Notes: generated from the sequence alone by a model not told the origin. A stretch of 64,000 nt of DNA from an uncultured Pseudomonadota bacterium (GCA_903875225.1 CAIQVJ010000112.1:186001-250000); one strand, 5' to 3'. Positions 47,001 through 55,754 are shown, numbered from the stretch's first letter. Numbers and translations are program-made.

Positions 47001-49601
47001 CGGTTTGCGCTCTACGGGCGGACCCCAGAGCGCCTTCGCGCGCTCCCCGAGGCGACCGACCCGGCGGCCCTGGCGATCTACGGCCTGCTCGTGGTGGCGG
47101 CCCCTGCGGCCTACTTCGCCTCCCCCCACCTGCTCGGCATGCTGATCTGCCGGCTCGTTCGCGAGACGCTCACGCGAGGCGTGCACGCCCGCTCCGCCGT
47201 GGGGTTCATGGGCTACGCCATGATGCGCGCCGCGTTCTTCGACGACCTCGGCGGCGCCGAGATGTTCGGGCAGTTCGCCCATGAGCTCCTGCACCGCTTC
47301 GAGGCCTGCCGGGAGCGGTTGGCGGTCGAGGTCACCTGGCTCTCGTTCATCCATTCCCGCACCAGCCCGTACGGCTCGCTCGTCGGACTCTTCGAGAACA
47401 CCCGGCGCGCCAGCCTGGCGGCCGGGGATGCCGAGCGGTGCGGCCAGTGTTCGCTCGGCATCGTGGCCTGGTCGCTCCACGCAGGGCGACCCCTCTGGGA
47501 GGTCAGCGAGCATGTCCAGCGCGAGAGCGAGGTGTGCAGAAAGGTCGGCCAGCTTCGTCCGCTGCGGTCGGTGCTCGTCATCGGGCAGATGGTGGCCAAC
47601 CTTCGGGGAACCTCGGCCGCGCCCTGGTGCATCGACGGCGATCTGGTGGCCCGGGAGGCGTTCATCGAGTCCGGGGAGCGGGTGCAGGATCTCTCGAGCC
47701 TCGCTTCCCTCCATGTGCGCGAAGGCGTGCTCGCGCTCTGGTTCGGGAAGGTGGAGGAGGCGGCCCACGCGCTGGCCTGTGCGAGCCCCTATCTGGGCAG
47801 TCTCGCCGGCCTGCCGGACCTCGAGGTCTACTACTGGTACGACGCGCTCGTGCACCTTGCCCAGGCCCGCCAGGGCGGGGCGCTGTCTCGGCGTCGGGTC
47901 ATGAAGGCCGTGGCCCGGCTCCGCCTGCGCACCTCGGAGTGTGCGGCCAACTTCGAGCACAGGCTCCGGCTCCTCGAGGCCGAGCTCGCCTCTCACGAGC
48001 GCCGCGACCTCGACGCGGTGGCCGCCTACGACGACGCCATCCGGCTCGCGCAGGGCGTCGGGCAGCTCTCGGAGCACGCCTTCGCCCTGGAGCTGGCCGC
48101 GCGACACTTCGCGCGCCGCGGGCAGAATCGCAGCGCGGCCGCCTACCTCGTCGAGGCGCGGGCCGTATGGTTCGCCTGGGGAGCGCTCGCCCGGGGGCCC
48201 TCCGTGGATGAGTTCGCCACCGAGCTGCGCGGGTATGGGCCGCGGCTGCTGTCCACGGTTGCGACACCGTGCCCCGAGGTACCCAGCGCGGCCCCCGAAG
48301 ACAGGGCACCCGTGGATTCCGCGGAGGATGCGCTGGATCTGGAGAGCATGGTCAAGACCGCTCGGGTCATCTCGAGGGCCCTGGCCCCCGACGAGCTGCT
48401 TCGCCAACTCGTCGCGATTGTCGTGGAAAATGCTGGAGCGGACGGGTGCCTGCTCGCTCGTGAGCAGGACGGCAGGCTGGTCCCGTCGGCGCGGGCGACC
48501 GGGGGGGGGGTCACCGTAGAGCAGGAGGGCTGTCCCCCTCCGCTGGGCGGACTTGCGTGCGCCCTCCCGATGATGAACGTCGTCCTCCGCACCGGCGAGA
48601 CGGTGATCATCGACGACTGCGCACGGGACCAGAGGTTCTTTCGAGGAACGAAGGCACATCCGGGGCCGGGTGGGGTCCGGACTCCGCGCTCGGCGGTCGC
48701 GATGCCGCTGATGAACGCGTCCCGCCTCATCGGCGTTCTCTACCTGGAGAACACCCTGGTGACGGGGGCCTTCAACGCCGCCCGGATGGAGGTGGTCTCC
48801 ATGCTGGCCTCCCAGGCCGCCTTCGCCATCGAGAACGTGCAGTTGTACGGCAAGCTGCGCGAGTCCGTGGGCGCGTTGGCGGTCGCCAAGGATGCGATCG
48901 CGGTGCGGGAGGGTGCTCTGGGCGTCGTCGCACACGATCTGCGCAGCCCGTTGGCCGGCATCCGCCTCTTCGCGAACACGATCCTCCAGCAGGTCCCGCC
49001 ACAGGGCCGCGACCAGAAGCACCCCATGCACATGCTCCTGAGCACCGTGCACCGGATGGATCGGCTGGTGCAGGATCTGCTCGAGTCTGCGCGCCCCGAG
49101 GGCAGCCCGATCCGCACCCAACGCGCCCCGGTGCCGGTCCTCTGCGTGCTCTCGGAGGCCGCCGAGTCCGCGCGCCCGCTCGCCGGGAGGGCAGGGCTCG
49201 AGGTCGTCGTGGAAGTCGCCGGGCAGCCCCCGGAAGTCCTCGCCGACCGCGCCCGGCTGCTCCAGGTGTTCGACAACCTGGTCGGAAACGCGATCAAGTT
49301 CTCCACCCGCGGGGGGCGCATCACGTTGCGCGCCGTCGCGGGTCCCGGGGAGGTCGTCTTCTCGGTGTGCGACCGGGGGAGCGGCATCCGGCCGGAGCAC
49401 CTTCCGCACGTGTTCGACCGGTTCTGGCAGGGCTGCCCCTCGGACAAGCGGGGCACCGGTCTCGGACTGGCGATCGTGAAGGGGATCCTGGAAGCGCAGG
49501 AGGGCCGGATCTGGGTGGAGAGCGAGCTGGGCGTCGGGTCGGCGTTCCATTTCGCGATCCCGACGGTCCTCGGCCCGAGCGCCACCGTCCATCCGGCCTG
49601 A
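44004..49601 (+). CDS. Ser/Thr kinase-like / AAA ATPase / GAF / histidine kinase fusion
   Basis: The 1865-residue protein has four modules: a kinase-like domain (about 140-400) with catalytic loop HRDLTPWN (259-266; Thr replaces the usual Lys, as in the HKDINPSN variant of this class) and DFD (280-282); an AAA/STAND domain with Walker A GDAGVGKT (458-465) and Walker B FLDDLQWAD (about 590); a long helical region (about 850-1430); then GAF (about 1445-1610) and a histidine kinase (phospho-His 1644 in AHDLRSPL, Asn 1762, G boxes DRGSGI and GTGLGLAI). The family is known from cyanobacteria and myxobacteria. ATG 44004 has GAGGG before it. The first 130 residues are low-complexity, so a later start is possible. 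Confidence 0.92.
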   Translation: MSRDNAFAEAGDSPLRSGPRGAGAPAALTVRFGQDPHPAPRGGEGRPLPGADVLGVAIFGDCSEHAGVQLPLFPTMASMLRRAGLDVGSHVAVMREASPPAQPRAARRSRHPAVCPPAPRPRGAAAPARRPRGGSLPDIPGFRVLESLHASRRTQVVRAVRLEDERPVVLKLAAPGCADAARARLEREYGILQDLQVEGVVGALALHETAVGSVLELDDCGRFTLGAYAGSAMGVEAFLDLAQRLVAAVSNLHQAGVLHRDLTPWNVAYDPATGHLRLIDFDLASHIVGESRLVATRLEGTPGYFSPEQTGRMSVPIDHRSDLYSLGAILYTLLAGRPPFTTVGILEAVHATVARAPAGQLSLRPDLPPSLDALVMRLLSKMPEDRYQSAAGVLEDLLRVGEHLRAGSAATFVLGPDRRSSRFVLPERLYGRSGALQFLHEGLEQAYRGEPVALAVLGDAGVGKTVVVQELDRRLADAGGWLVSARFDQLRRSQPFAAMAGAIRELIRRVLAGGVDEVGLWRVRLHEALGENAGVVCDLVPDAGLVLGATTAPPALPLAEARHRQHRVIEAFFGAFHSPERPLVLFLDDLQWADQASLALVERLLRARHGAPPMLVLAWRTEDAAPAHLLQALLQRFPVEALPRITLRGLDEEAVSQMIVDATGCAPHDAADLARLVHRKTAGNPYFVRSFLETVHSRGLLRQESGGRWVWGLEEIDDAMLCSSGVDLLTCRLRALPGETQRVLSIAACIGQRFDVCTLAAVGGLSADGVAGALEPAVEGGLLDAEAPGVNAGGLGSASVSFRFAHERVREAAYEAMPIAERRRAHAEAGRFLLAGALGEPGEDLFTIVQQLNSGPEYLTDGEERIAVAQLNLRAAGRALAATDCEARLDYLESGIRLLPADAWEAHYALAFALYRDAADSALLCPGKTSAGGLLDAAMPHVATVLDRVDLQEIRVRDHLARNENPQALRCALTALGWLGVELPLKPNMAQIGLEVLRTRFALYGRTPERLRALPEATDPAALAIYGLLVVAAPAAYFASPHLLGMLICRLVRETLTRGVHARSAVGFMGYAMMRAAFFDDLGGAEMFGQFAHELLHRFEACRERLAVEVTWLSFIHSRTSPYGSLVGLFENTRRASLAAGDAERCGQCSLGIVAWSLHAGRPLWEVSEHVQRESEVCRKVGQLRPLRSVLVIGQMVANLRGTSAAPWCIDGDLVAREAFIESGERVQDLSSLASLHVREGVLALWFGKVEEAAHALACASPYLGSLAGLPDLEVYYWYDALVHLAQARQGGALSRRRVMKAVARLRLRTSECAANFEHRLRLLEAELASHERRDLDAVAAYDDAIRLAQGVGQLSEHAFALELAARHFARRGQNRSAAAYLVEARAVWFAWGALARGPSVDEFATELRGYGPRLLSTVATPCPEVPSAAPEDRAPVDSAEDALDLESMVKTARVISRALAPDELLRQLVAIVVENAGADGCLLAREQDGRLVPSARATGGGVTVEQEGCPPPLGGLACALPMMNVVLRTGETVIIDDCARDQRFFRGTKAHPGPGGVRTPRSAVAMPLMNASRLIGVLYLENTLVTGAFNAARMEVVSMLASQAAFAIENVQLYGKLRESVGALAVAKDAIAVREGALGVVAHDLRSPLAGIRLFANTILQQVPPQGRDQKHPMHMLLSTVHRMDRLVQDLLESARPEGSPIRTQRAPVPVLCVLSEAAESARPLAGRAGLEVVVEVAGQPPEVLADRARLLQVFDNLVGNAIKFSTRGGRITLRAVAGPGEVVFSVCDRGSGIRPEHLPHVFDRFWQGCPSDKRGTGLGLAIVKGILEAQEGRIWVESELGVGSAFHFAIPTVLGPSATVHPA

Positions 49602-49616
49602 ACCGATCGTCGCTCG

Positions 49617-50042
49617 TCAGGCGTCGGGCTCCGGCTCCTCGTCCAGGGGTCCCAGGACCAGCTCGTCCTCTGCGGCGTGCAGGGCCTGCAGGCCCTCGTC
49701 GATGGCCTCCATCGTGGCAGTCGCGTCTACGGAGCCTCCGTTCCCGAGCGCGTCGAGGGCCTCTCGCAGTGTGCTCCAAACGGCGTGCTCTGCAAAGCCG
49801 ACGCGCCCGGGGCTCGGGGCCAGGTCGAGCAACCCCCCGGGCGCCTCGTCGTCGCAGAGGTGGGCCCTGAGAATCTGGTCGAGCAGGCTCAGCCGGGGGC
49901 AACCCCCGCCGCCGTACGGGCACCCGGGGCAGGGCAGCGTGACATGCTCGTGGGCGCCGCACTCGAGCGCCCGACCCAGCTGCTCGCGCTCGTAGGCGTG
50001 CTCCTCCGCCAACCGGCGGGCGAGGGAAGGGGGGACAGGCAC
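49617..50042 (-). CDS. possible hemerythrin-like protein
   Basis: The 141-residue helical protein has a hemerythrin/HHE-like spread of His and Glu residues (AEEHAYEREQLGRALE, HAVWSTLREALDAL, GLQALHAAEDELVLG), suggesting a di-iron or metal site, but the pattern is imperfect. It also has CPGCPYGGGGCP near residue 38, an unusual Cys cluster. GTG at 50042 is 4 bp after the SnoaL-like stop, so both are one transcript. Confidence 0.55.
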   Translation of the reverse strand: MPVPPSLARRLAEEHAYEREQLGRALECGAHEHVTLPCPGCPYGGGGCPRLSLLDQILRAHLCDDEAPGGLLDLAPSPGRVGFAEHAVWSTLREALDALGNGGSVDATATMEAIDEGLQALHAAEDELVLGPLDEEPEPDA

Positions 50043-50045
50043 GGG

Positions 50046-50495
50046 CTACCAGACGCCCGTCTGGACGGCGGGCTTCGCTCGGGGGACCTCGATGTGCGGC
50101 AGTCGCTCCACCTGCTGCACGGCGGCGATGTAGTCCATCTGCACCCAGGTCTCCAGCAGCCGGCCATCCCGCACCCGGTCCACCTGGATGCCGGTCAGGT
50201 GGAGCTTGCGTCCTGTCGCGGGACGCCCGATGAAGGTGCCTGTGTGCGTCGCGATGGCGACCAGCCTGGTGGCGACCAGCTCGCCATCGGAGGTCTGTGC
50301 CTCGATGACGCAGCGACTGTCGGAGAATGCCTCGTAGTAGTCCTCCAGGACGCGGCGCAGATCCCCGAGGTTCGTCGTCAGCGCGAGCGAGTCGTGGAAG
50401 ACGTAGTTCTCGGCGCAGTACAAGCAGAGCTTCGAGAGGTCTCGATTGTTGTACACGTCGTCGATCACGGTGCGAACCAGGGTCCTGTTGTCCAT
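50046..50495 (-). CDS. SnoaL-like (NTF2-fold) protein
   Basis: The 149-residue protein has the SnoaL/ester-cyclase pattern: VIDDVYNNRDLSKLCLYCAENYVFHDSLA, DLRRVLEDYYEAFSD, VATRLVAIATHTGTFIG, ATGRKLHLTGIQVDRVRDGRLLETWVQMD. Stress- and hypoxia-linked members are known; the substrate is open. ATG at 50495 is taken; an alternative ATG lies at 50513. It follows a sigma-54 promoter by about 60 bp. Confidence 0.85.
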   Translation of the reverse strand: MDNRTLVRTVIDDVYNNRDLSKLCLYCAENYVFHDSLALTTNLGDLRRVLEDYYEAFSDSRCVIEAQTSDGELVATRLVAIATHTGTFIGRPATGRKLHLTGIQVDRVRDGRLLETWVQMDYIAAVQQVERLPHIEVPRAKPAVQTGVW

Positions 50496-50554
50496 GCTTG
50501 GTCGATGCTCCATTTGTTCCGCCGCGCGGGATGTGCGGCATCGTAGCGGAGAAA

Positions 50555-50570
50555 CGCAAGTCTCGTGCCA
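50555..50570 (-). promoter_or_regulatory. sigma-54 promoter of the SnoaL-like/hemerythrin-like operon
   Basis: On the minus strand it reads TGGCAC-GAGAC-TTGCG, an exact -24 block and TTGC at -12. It is 60 bp before the start and back-to-back with the plus-strand promoter at 50636. Confidence 0.85.
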
Positions 50571-50635
50571 GAGGAGAGGGGGCGTGGAGTCGCCCGATCC
50601 CTGGGCAGAGCCGCCCAAACGCGCCCCGGTGGCGG

Positions 50636-50651
50636 TGGCACGAGCCTTGCT
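50636..50651 (+). promoter_or_regulatory. sigma-54 promoter of the secreted-protein operon
   Basis: TGGCAC-GAGCC-TTGCT is an exact match, 53 bp before ATG 50704, paired with the divergent promoter at 50570. Confidence 0.88.
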
Positions 50652-50703
50652 GCCCTGGGCCTGGTCCAGTGTCCGTGCACAATCCCAAACCCGGGTTTCC
50701 GGG

Positions 50704-51069
50704 ATGGAGAACCCGATGAAGACCGACTCCGAAATCAGCGCTGCGCTCGCAGCATCCAGTGTCCGCGTGCTTGATCTGGCCCAGAGCGTGGAGCTCGCCA
50801 GGACCAGGGAAGAGTTGGCCCTCTCCTTGATCGACCTTCGAGGCGCCTTGCAGGAGCAATTTCTCTGGGAGGCGGGCGCCGGCCTGACTGAACAACCGGG
50901 CCCGGGGGTGACCTGGCACACCGAGATCCTCACGGCGTTGAGCACGGAGATCGCCGAACTTCGGGCGGAGATCGACGGTGTGTGGCGCGAGCGGCGCACC
51001 ACGCGCGACGCGATGCTCCGTGCCGTCCGCCGTCACCAGGAGGTGATTGGCCGCTCGACGCACGGATGA
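50704..51069 (+). CDS. small helical protein of unknown function
   Basis: The 121-residue protein is Ala/Leu/Glu-rich and probably coiled-coil (SLIDLRGALQEQFLWEAGAG, ALSTEIAELRAEIDGVWRERR). It has no signal and no family that I recognise. It opens a four-gene operon with an exact sigma-54 promoter, and its stop overlaps the next ATG. Confidence 0.75.
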   Translation: MENPMKTDSEISAALAASSVRVLDLAQSVELARTREELALSLIDLRGALQEQFLWEAGAGLTEQPGPGVTWHTEILTALSTEIAELRAEIDGVWRERRTTRDAMLRAVRRHQEVIGRSTHG

Positions 51070-52976
51070 CTCCGGTATTGGCCGGAGGTCGGTGGCGCAC
51101 ACGCGGTGGGGCTCTCCGCCCAACACTGGCCTGGCCTGGGGAGCCGTGGCTCCTGGTTGGCCTCGTCCTGCTCGGGGCGTGCCGTCAGAGTGCCGGGGCC
51201 GTCGTTGTGGAGGAGCCTGCGGCTTCGGATGGACCCGGCCCGCTCACCCACGCCTCGGACCCGGCGGTGGAGTTCAGCCTGGTCGCGGCGCCGGAGCACG
51301 AGGCCTCGCTCGTGCCGGCCATCCCCCCGGACCAGGCAGAGGTGTATGCGGCGCACCGCAGCAAGTCGGTGATCGAGGATCAGCCTTATCGGAAGACGAC
51401 GAGCCGGGCGTTCGTGCTCGACGATGGGCGCTCGGGCACGGCCTCCCTCTCGGATCTGGCTCCCGGGACCGGCGTGTGGTTCCTGCTCTCGCTGGCGTGG
51501 TCGACGGGAGAGGTCCAGGTGTGGCACCTGGAGAACCCCTCGGGGCTGCGCCAGGGATTGCGACTCGACGACCGTTTTCCCGCGGGGCTCGTCCTGCGAC
51601 GCGCGGGGGAGGACCACGCGTGCGACCTCTGGGCCTCGGGTGCGCTCGACGAGGCTGCGGCGAGCGGCAGGGCCTACGGTCCGCTCTGCCACGGCATGCT
51701 CGCGGTGCGCAATCCGACGAGCGGCCATCGCACCACGCTCGAGTGGACCGCGGACCTGCTCCGCGACCACGTGTACGGCGGCGAGCGCATCGCGAACACG
51801 GTGAAGCAGACGCTTTTCCTCGATGCAGAGCGGGTGGCTGCAGAGCTTGGCGGCCTGGCGCCGACCCGGCCCGATGGGGGGCCCGTGCCGGCCGACGTGG
51901 TGGAGGCGGCACGCGGCCACCTCATGAACGCGGCCAACCTCGCACTGCCAGTGGACGGCGGGGTCGAGGGACAGCTGGTGGTGGGCGCCTGGTACCCGGT
52001 GCGGGGCGTGCACGGCGTGTGGGCGGGCGTGATGGAGCCGGGGTCTGTCGGGCGGGGCGTGCTGGACCGCATGGGCGGCGGGGTGGCGCCGCTGGACCCC
52101 CTCGAGTCCACCGCCATGGTGTACACGGCGGCCTTCGACCTCGGCGAATTCGATCTCGGGTACGAGGTGGGCACGGATCATCCGAGGGTGGGCTGGTCGG
52201 ACCGCGTGCTCCCCGATGTGCGCGACGCCGCCCTCCCCGGCCCGGACGGCTTCGACACGGTCGCGCCGCTCGCGCGGACGGGGATCCTCGACCCTGCCTA
52301 CCTGCCGCGTGAGGTCGCGGTGTTCGTCGGCGGCTTCAAGAGGGACCACGGGGCGTTCGCGCGGGGGGAGCTCGCCCGGCAGAACGAAGGAACGCACTAC
52401 GGGTTCGTGGAGTACGGCGTGGAGCTCTCGCGACTCCAGCCGGGGCTCGCCACCCTCGTGGTCTGGTCGGACGAATCGGTCGAGCTGCGCACATGGACCG
52501 AGGCGGACAACGCCCGCCTCTGGCAGGTCCGGCATGCCCGACAGAACGGCGTGCCGGTCCTGGAGACGGACCCGGCCTCGGGGCTCGGTCGCCCCGGGGC
52601 CTGGGTTCGGGACTGGGCTCGCGGGAACTGGTCCGGTTCGGTGTCCGGGGAGCAGCGCACCGTGCGCGGCGGTGTGTGCATCCAGGACTCTCCCGCGGGG
52701 CGGTACCTGCTCTACAGCTACTTCTCGAGCGCCACACCTTCGGCGATGGCTGGGGTTTTCTCGGCCTACGGCTGCTCCTACGCGATGCTGCTGGACATGA
52801 ACGCGTTGGAGCACACCTACCTCGCCGTCCACCAGGTCGAGGCCGGCGAGTACACCGTGCACCAGCTCGTGGCCGGCATGGAGGTCCTCGACCAGGAGAA
52901 GCACGGCGACCTCTACGCCCGCTTCGTCGGGTATGCGGACAACCGGGACTTCTTCTACGTGATGCGTCGCCCATGA
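51066..52976 (+). CDS. large exported lipoprotein, possible phosphodiester-glycosidase-like end
   Basis: The 636-residue product has a signal with lipobox Cys (VGLVLLGACRQS). Most of the chain is unassigned beta-rich sequence. The C-terminal part (RTVRGGVCIQDSPAGRYLLYSYF, PSAMAGVFSAYGCSYAMLLDMN) loosely resembles phosphodiester glycosidases (DUF2233). Its ATG overlaps the previous stop and its own stop overlaps the next ATG. Confidence 0.7.
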   Translation: MTPVLAGGRWRTRGGALRPTLAWPGEPWLLVGLVLLGACRQSAGAVVVEEPAASDGPGPLTHASDPAVEFSLVAAPEHEASLVPAIPPDQAEVYAAHRSKSVIEDQPYRKTTSRAFVLDDGRSGTASLSDLAPGTGVWFLLSLAWSTGEVQVWHLENPSGLRQGLRLDDRFPAGLVLRRAGEDHACDLWASGALDEAAASGRAYGPLCHGMLAVRNPTSGHRTTLEWTADLLRDHVYGGERIANTVKQTLFLDAERVAAELGGLAPTRPDGGPVPADVVEAARGHLMNAANLALPVDGGVEGQLVVGAWYPVRGVHGVWAGVMEPGSVGRGVLDRMGGGVAPLDPLESTAMVYTAAFDLGEFDLGYEVGTDHPRVGWSDRVLPDVRDAALPGPDGFDTVAPLARTGILDPAYLPREVAVFVGGFKRDHGAFARGELARQNEGTHYGFVEYGVELSRLQPGLATLVVWSDESVELRTWTEADNARLWQVRHARQNGVPVLETDPASGLGRPGAWVRDWARGNWSGSVSGEQRTVRGGVCIQDSPAGRYLLYSYFSSATPSAMAGVFSAYGCSYAMLLDMNALEHTYLAVHQVEAGEYTVHQLVAGMEVLDQEKHGDLYARFVGYADNRDFFYVMRRP

Positions 52977-54001
52977 AGCTGCCGACCCGACCAGCCGGGC
53001 GCGCTACCTGGCCCCGGCGCGTGGTGCGCGGGGCGCTGCTCTGCGGGATCGCCTGGGCGGCCATCTCGGCGGCGCCAGTTTCCCTCACCCCGGCGAGCGC
53101 CACGCTCGTTGCACGGATCGCGGCCGTCCATCACTTGAGCGACCCCCAGGTCGCCCGCCTCACCGCGATCCTCGCGGCCTCGCCCCAGATCGGCACCGGG
53201 AACCCCCTGATCACGCGCCACCCGATGACTCCGGACGAGTGCCGGGCCCGGGAGGCTGCCGCGGGGATGGGTGCCGATCCCGTCGCAGAGCGCATCTGCG
53301 GGCACCCCTACATGCGACCCCTGTACGATCCGGCGACGCAGACGCCGGAGCAGTCCCCCGCCTGCATCGACGAATTCGAGTTCCCGGACATCCCGTGCGA
53401 CTACCCGGTGGTCTGGACGCGCGCCTCTGAGGCCGCGGGCATCTGCGAGGCGATGGGCAAGCGCCTGTGCGATGCGCACGAGTGGGAGGGGGCATGTGAG
53501 GGGGTGCTCGAGCCCCCGGACTACCGGTTCGATCTCGCAGCAGGGGTTTCGGACCTCACGGGCGTGGAGCGGATGCGTGCCGTCCACAACGCGTCCACAC
53601 CGCACCTGTGGAGCTACGGACCGGCCTACCGCGAGCGCGTCTGCGCCACCGGCAGCACCAAGAGCGCCGGCTGCAACGGGGGGAGCTGGGCGGAGTGCGG
53701 CTCGAACACGTACCCGGCGGGCTCGTTCCCGGATTGCCGTAGCCCGCTCGGCGTGTACGACCTGAACGGCAACGCCGCAGAGCACATGAACCTCCCGCTC
53801 TCGGAGCGCGAGATGGCCAGTCGGGGCTCGACCGGGTTGGGTGTCACCGAGATGAAGGGGAGCTGGTTTATTTTTGACACCTACCGGGCGCATGAGGATT
53901 GGTGCCGCTGGCGCGCACCTTATTGGCACGGAACCCGGGTGGAGGATCCGGACAGTCATCGGAACTACCACCTTGGGTTCCGGTGCTGCGTGGAGCGGTG
54001 A
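52973..54001 (+). CDS. exported protein with a formylglycine-generating-enzyme-like domain
   Basis: The 342-residue product has an N-terminal membrane or signal segment (about 18-36) and an FGE/SUMF1-type domain: KRLCDAHEWEGACEG matches the RLPTEAEWEYAARG block and PLGVYDLNGNAAEHMN matches GLYDMxGNVWEW. The two Cys of copper-type formylglycine synthases are not obvious; many other Cys suggest disulfides. A binding or scaffold role is possible. It overlaps both neighbours or lies within a few bp of them. Confidence 0.82.
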   Translation: MKLPTRPAGRATWPRRVVRGALLCGIAWAAISAAPVSLTPASATLVARIAAVHHLSDPQVARLTAILAASPQIGTGNPLITRHPMTPDECRAREAAAGMGADPVAERICGHPYMRPLYDPATQTPEQSPACIDEFEFPDIPCDYPVVWTRASEAAGICEAMGKRLCDAHEWEGACEGVLEPPDYRFDLAAGVSDLTGVERMRAVHNASTPHLWSYGPAYRERVCATGSTKSAGCNGGSWAECGSNTYPAGSFPDCRSPLGVYDLNGNAAEHMNLPLSEREMASRGSTGLGVTEMKGSWFIFDTYRAHEDWCRWRAPYWHGTRVEDPDSHRNYHLGFRCCVER

Positions 54002-54014
54002 TACCTCCCGGTGC

Positions 54015-54842
54015 ATGACCCTGCTGCTGACTTCCTGGGCGATCTCGGTGGCTGTGGCCGCGACGCCCCTCGACCTGCCCACCCTCCCCGCGCGGGCAGA
54101 CGATGCACCGACCGGCACGGCGTTCGCGGCGCAGGTGGCGGGCCTCCCGGATCATGAACGGTACGTCGCCACGCGCGACCAGATCCTCGCGGGGGACGTG
54201 CCTGCGTTCCTGCGGGAGCTCGTTCCGGTCACGTTGAGCGGACGTGGCGCGGCCACGGTCACCGTGTTCGTCACGCCCGACTACCTGGCGGTGGGGTCCG
54301 ACGACGACTTCCTGACCGTGCCCCTCGACTTCGTGGACGCCGCGGCCGTTGCGCGTGCGCTGGGGTTCGCGCTCCCGACGCGGCGGATCGTGGACGCCGT
54401 CTACGCGGCCGCACCGCTGCACCTGGAGCCGATGCCGCTGCCCGCGGGCCCGGAGATGCGTTCAGTGCCGTACATCCTCGAGCATCGCGCCCTCATCGAG
54501 GCAGAGCGCGGGGAGGGCCCGCGCGCCGAGCTCGTCGCGGGCACCAAGAAGGACCTGGTGCTCACGCCGCAACTCTCGGCGATGCCCGACCGCGAGGCGA
54601 TCTACGGCTGGCATCGCTCCGATGGGCGGCCGATCCAGCCGTTGAGCCTCGTGCACGGACTGCACTACGCTGACTACAGCCACGGCATCCGGCTCGTCGC
54701 TGACGTCGTGCTGGTGAACGGTGAGCCGCGCAGCTACTTCGACGTGCTGGCAGACCCGATCCTCGGTCCCTTGCTGAGCGACGAGGGCCCCTTTCCCGGG
54801 GCTGAGGCGCTCATGGACGCCGCCGAGCGCGCCGGCGGGTAG
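54015..54842 (+). CDS. exported protein of unknown function, last gene of the operon
   Basis: The 275-residue product has a signal peptide (MTLLLTSWAISVAVAA). The mature part is globular with blocks TVFVTPDYLAVGSDDDFLTVP and SLVHGLHYADYSHGIRLVADVV; I recognise no family. It starts 13 bp after the FGE-like gene and converges with the nucleotidyltransferase gene 9 bp past its stop. Confidence 0.7.
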   Translation: MTLLLTSWAISVAVAATPLDLPTLPARADDAPTGTAFAAQVAGLPDHERYVATRDQILAGDVPAFLRELVPVTLSGRGAATVTVFVTPDYLAVGSDDDFLTVPLDFVDAAAVARALGFALPTRRIVDAVYAAAPLHLEPMPLPAGPEMRSVPYILEHRALIEAERGEGPRAELVAGTKKDLVLTPQLSAMPDREAIYGWHRSDGRPIQPLSLVHGLHYADYSHGIRLVADVVLVNGEPRSYFDVLADPILGPLLSDEGPFPGAEALMDAAERAGG

Positions 54843-54851
54843 GGCCGCCCG

Positions 54852-55715
54852 TCAGGCGACCTCTGCCTGCTCCACGTAGCTGCGCATCGACCGCTGGAGC
54901 CGTTCGGGGGTGCCGACATCCGACCATCCGACCGCCGGCATGGGGACGACGCGGAGGTCGGCGCGAGCCGCGTGCAGCCCCTCGGAGAAGTTGACGGAGG
55001 GCAGGGCGTCGTACACCTGCCTCAAGCGTTCGGAGTCGTGGAGCGCGCTCAGGATGGAGGAGAACCAGGTGGGCGCGTGCCGCAGGATGACCTGGGCGAA
55101 GCTCCACGCATCCCCCGCCATCACGAAGGTGTTGGCGAGGGCGCCCCTGCTGATGAGGTGCGGGAGCTCCTCTGCGGGCGGCTTCTCCCTGAATCCGGCG
55201 ACGCCGGGCCAGCGCCCTGCGCAGTGTGAGGGCAGGATCCAACCGTAGCCGTCCTCCGGGGTCTCGACCTGGGCGCCGAGCAGGAGCAGGTCGAACGGGT
55301 AGTCGGAGAGCGTGGCGACGATCCGTGCCAGGCATTGGGTGAACCCATGCTCGTCGGCGATGGAGTGGTCGGAGGGGAGCACCACGACGCGAGCCGACGG
55401 GTCCCGGTCCAGGATGGAGAGGATCGGGAGTGCCAGGCCCGGCAGCGTGTCCCTGTTCCGTGGCTGCTCCAACCTGCGCACCCCGGGCCAGCGCGCGAGG
55501 CACTCGTCGGCCTCCTCCCGGTGGCCAGCGGTCGTGACGACCACGATGCGGTCGGGGGTCACGAGGCGTCGGGCCCGAGCGAGCGTGCGGTCGAGCAGTG
55601 TGACACCGTCGCCGAAGTCGCAGTATTGCTTGGGCCGGGCGTACCCGTAGCGGGCGCGAGCTTGGGGCTCGAGGCGGCGTCCCTCTCCGCCTGCGAGCAC
55701 AATTACGTGGTTCAT
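54852..55715 (-). CDS. mannose-1-phosphate guanylyltransferase-like nucleotidyltransferase
   Basis: The 287-residue protein has the nucleotidyltransferase signature VIVLAGGEGRRLEPQAR then YARPKQYCDF, and VVVLPSDHSIADEHGF, typical of GDP-mannose/GTP-dependent sugar nucleotidyltransferases (ManC class), with FREKPPAEE behind. It makes an NDP-sugar for polysaccharide or glycan synthesis. It lies 39 bp after the 55755-56201 gene, so it may be driven by the sigma-54 promoter at 56240. Confidence 0.88.
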   Translation of the reverse strand: MNHVIVLAGGEGRRLEPQARARYGYARPKQYCDFGDGVTLLDRTLARARRLVTPDRIVVVTTAGHREEADECLARWPGVRRLEQPRNRDTLPGLALPILSILDRDPSARVVVLPSDHSIADEHGFTQCLARIVATLSDYPFDLLLLGAQVETPEDGYGWILPSHCAGRWPGVAGFREKPPAEELPHLISRGALANTFVMAGDAWSFAQVILRHAPTWFSSILSALHDSERLRQVYDALPSVNFSEGLHAARADLRVVPMPAVGWSDVGTPERLQRSMRSYVEQAEVA

Positions 55716-55754
55716 TTGTGGTTCCCTATTGATGTGTCGTGGTGGTGTGTGAGG

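Noticed and set aside
44874..49592. A 1572-codon open frame antisense to the hybrid kinase
   Set aside because: It is Arg/His/Pro-rich with no domain and mirrors the GC bias of the real gene; the plus-strand frame has four intact modules.
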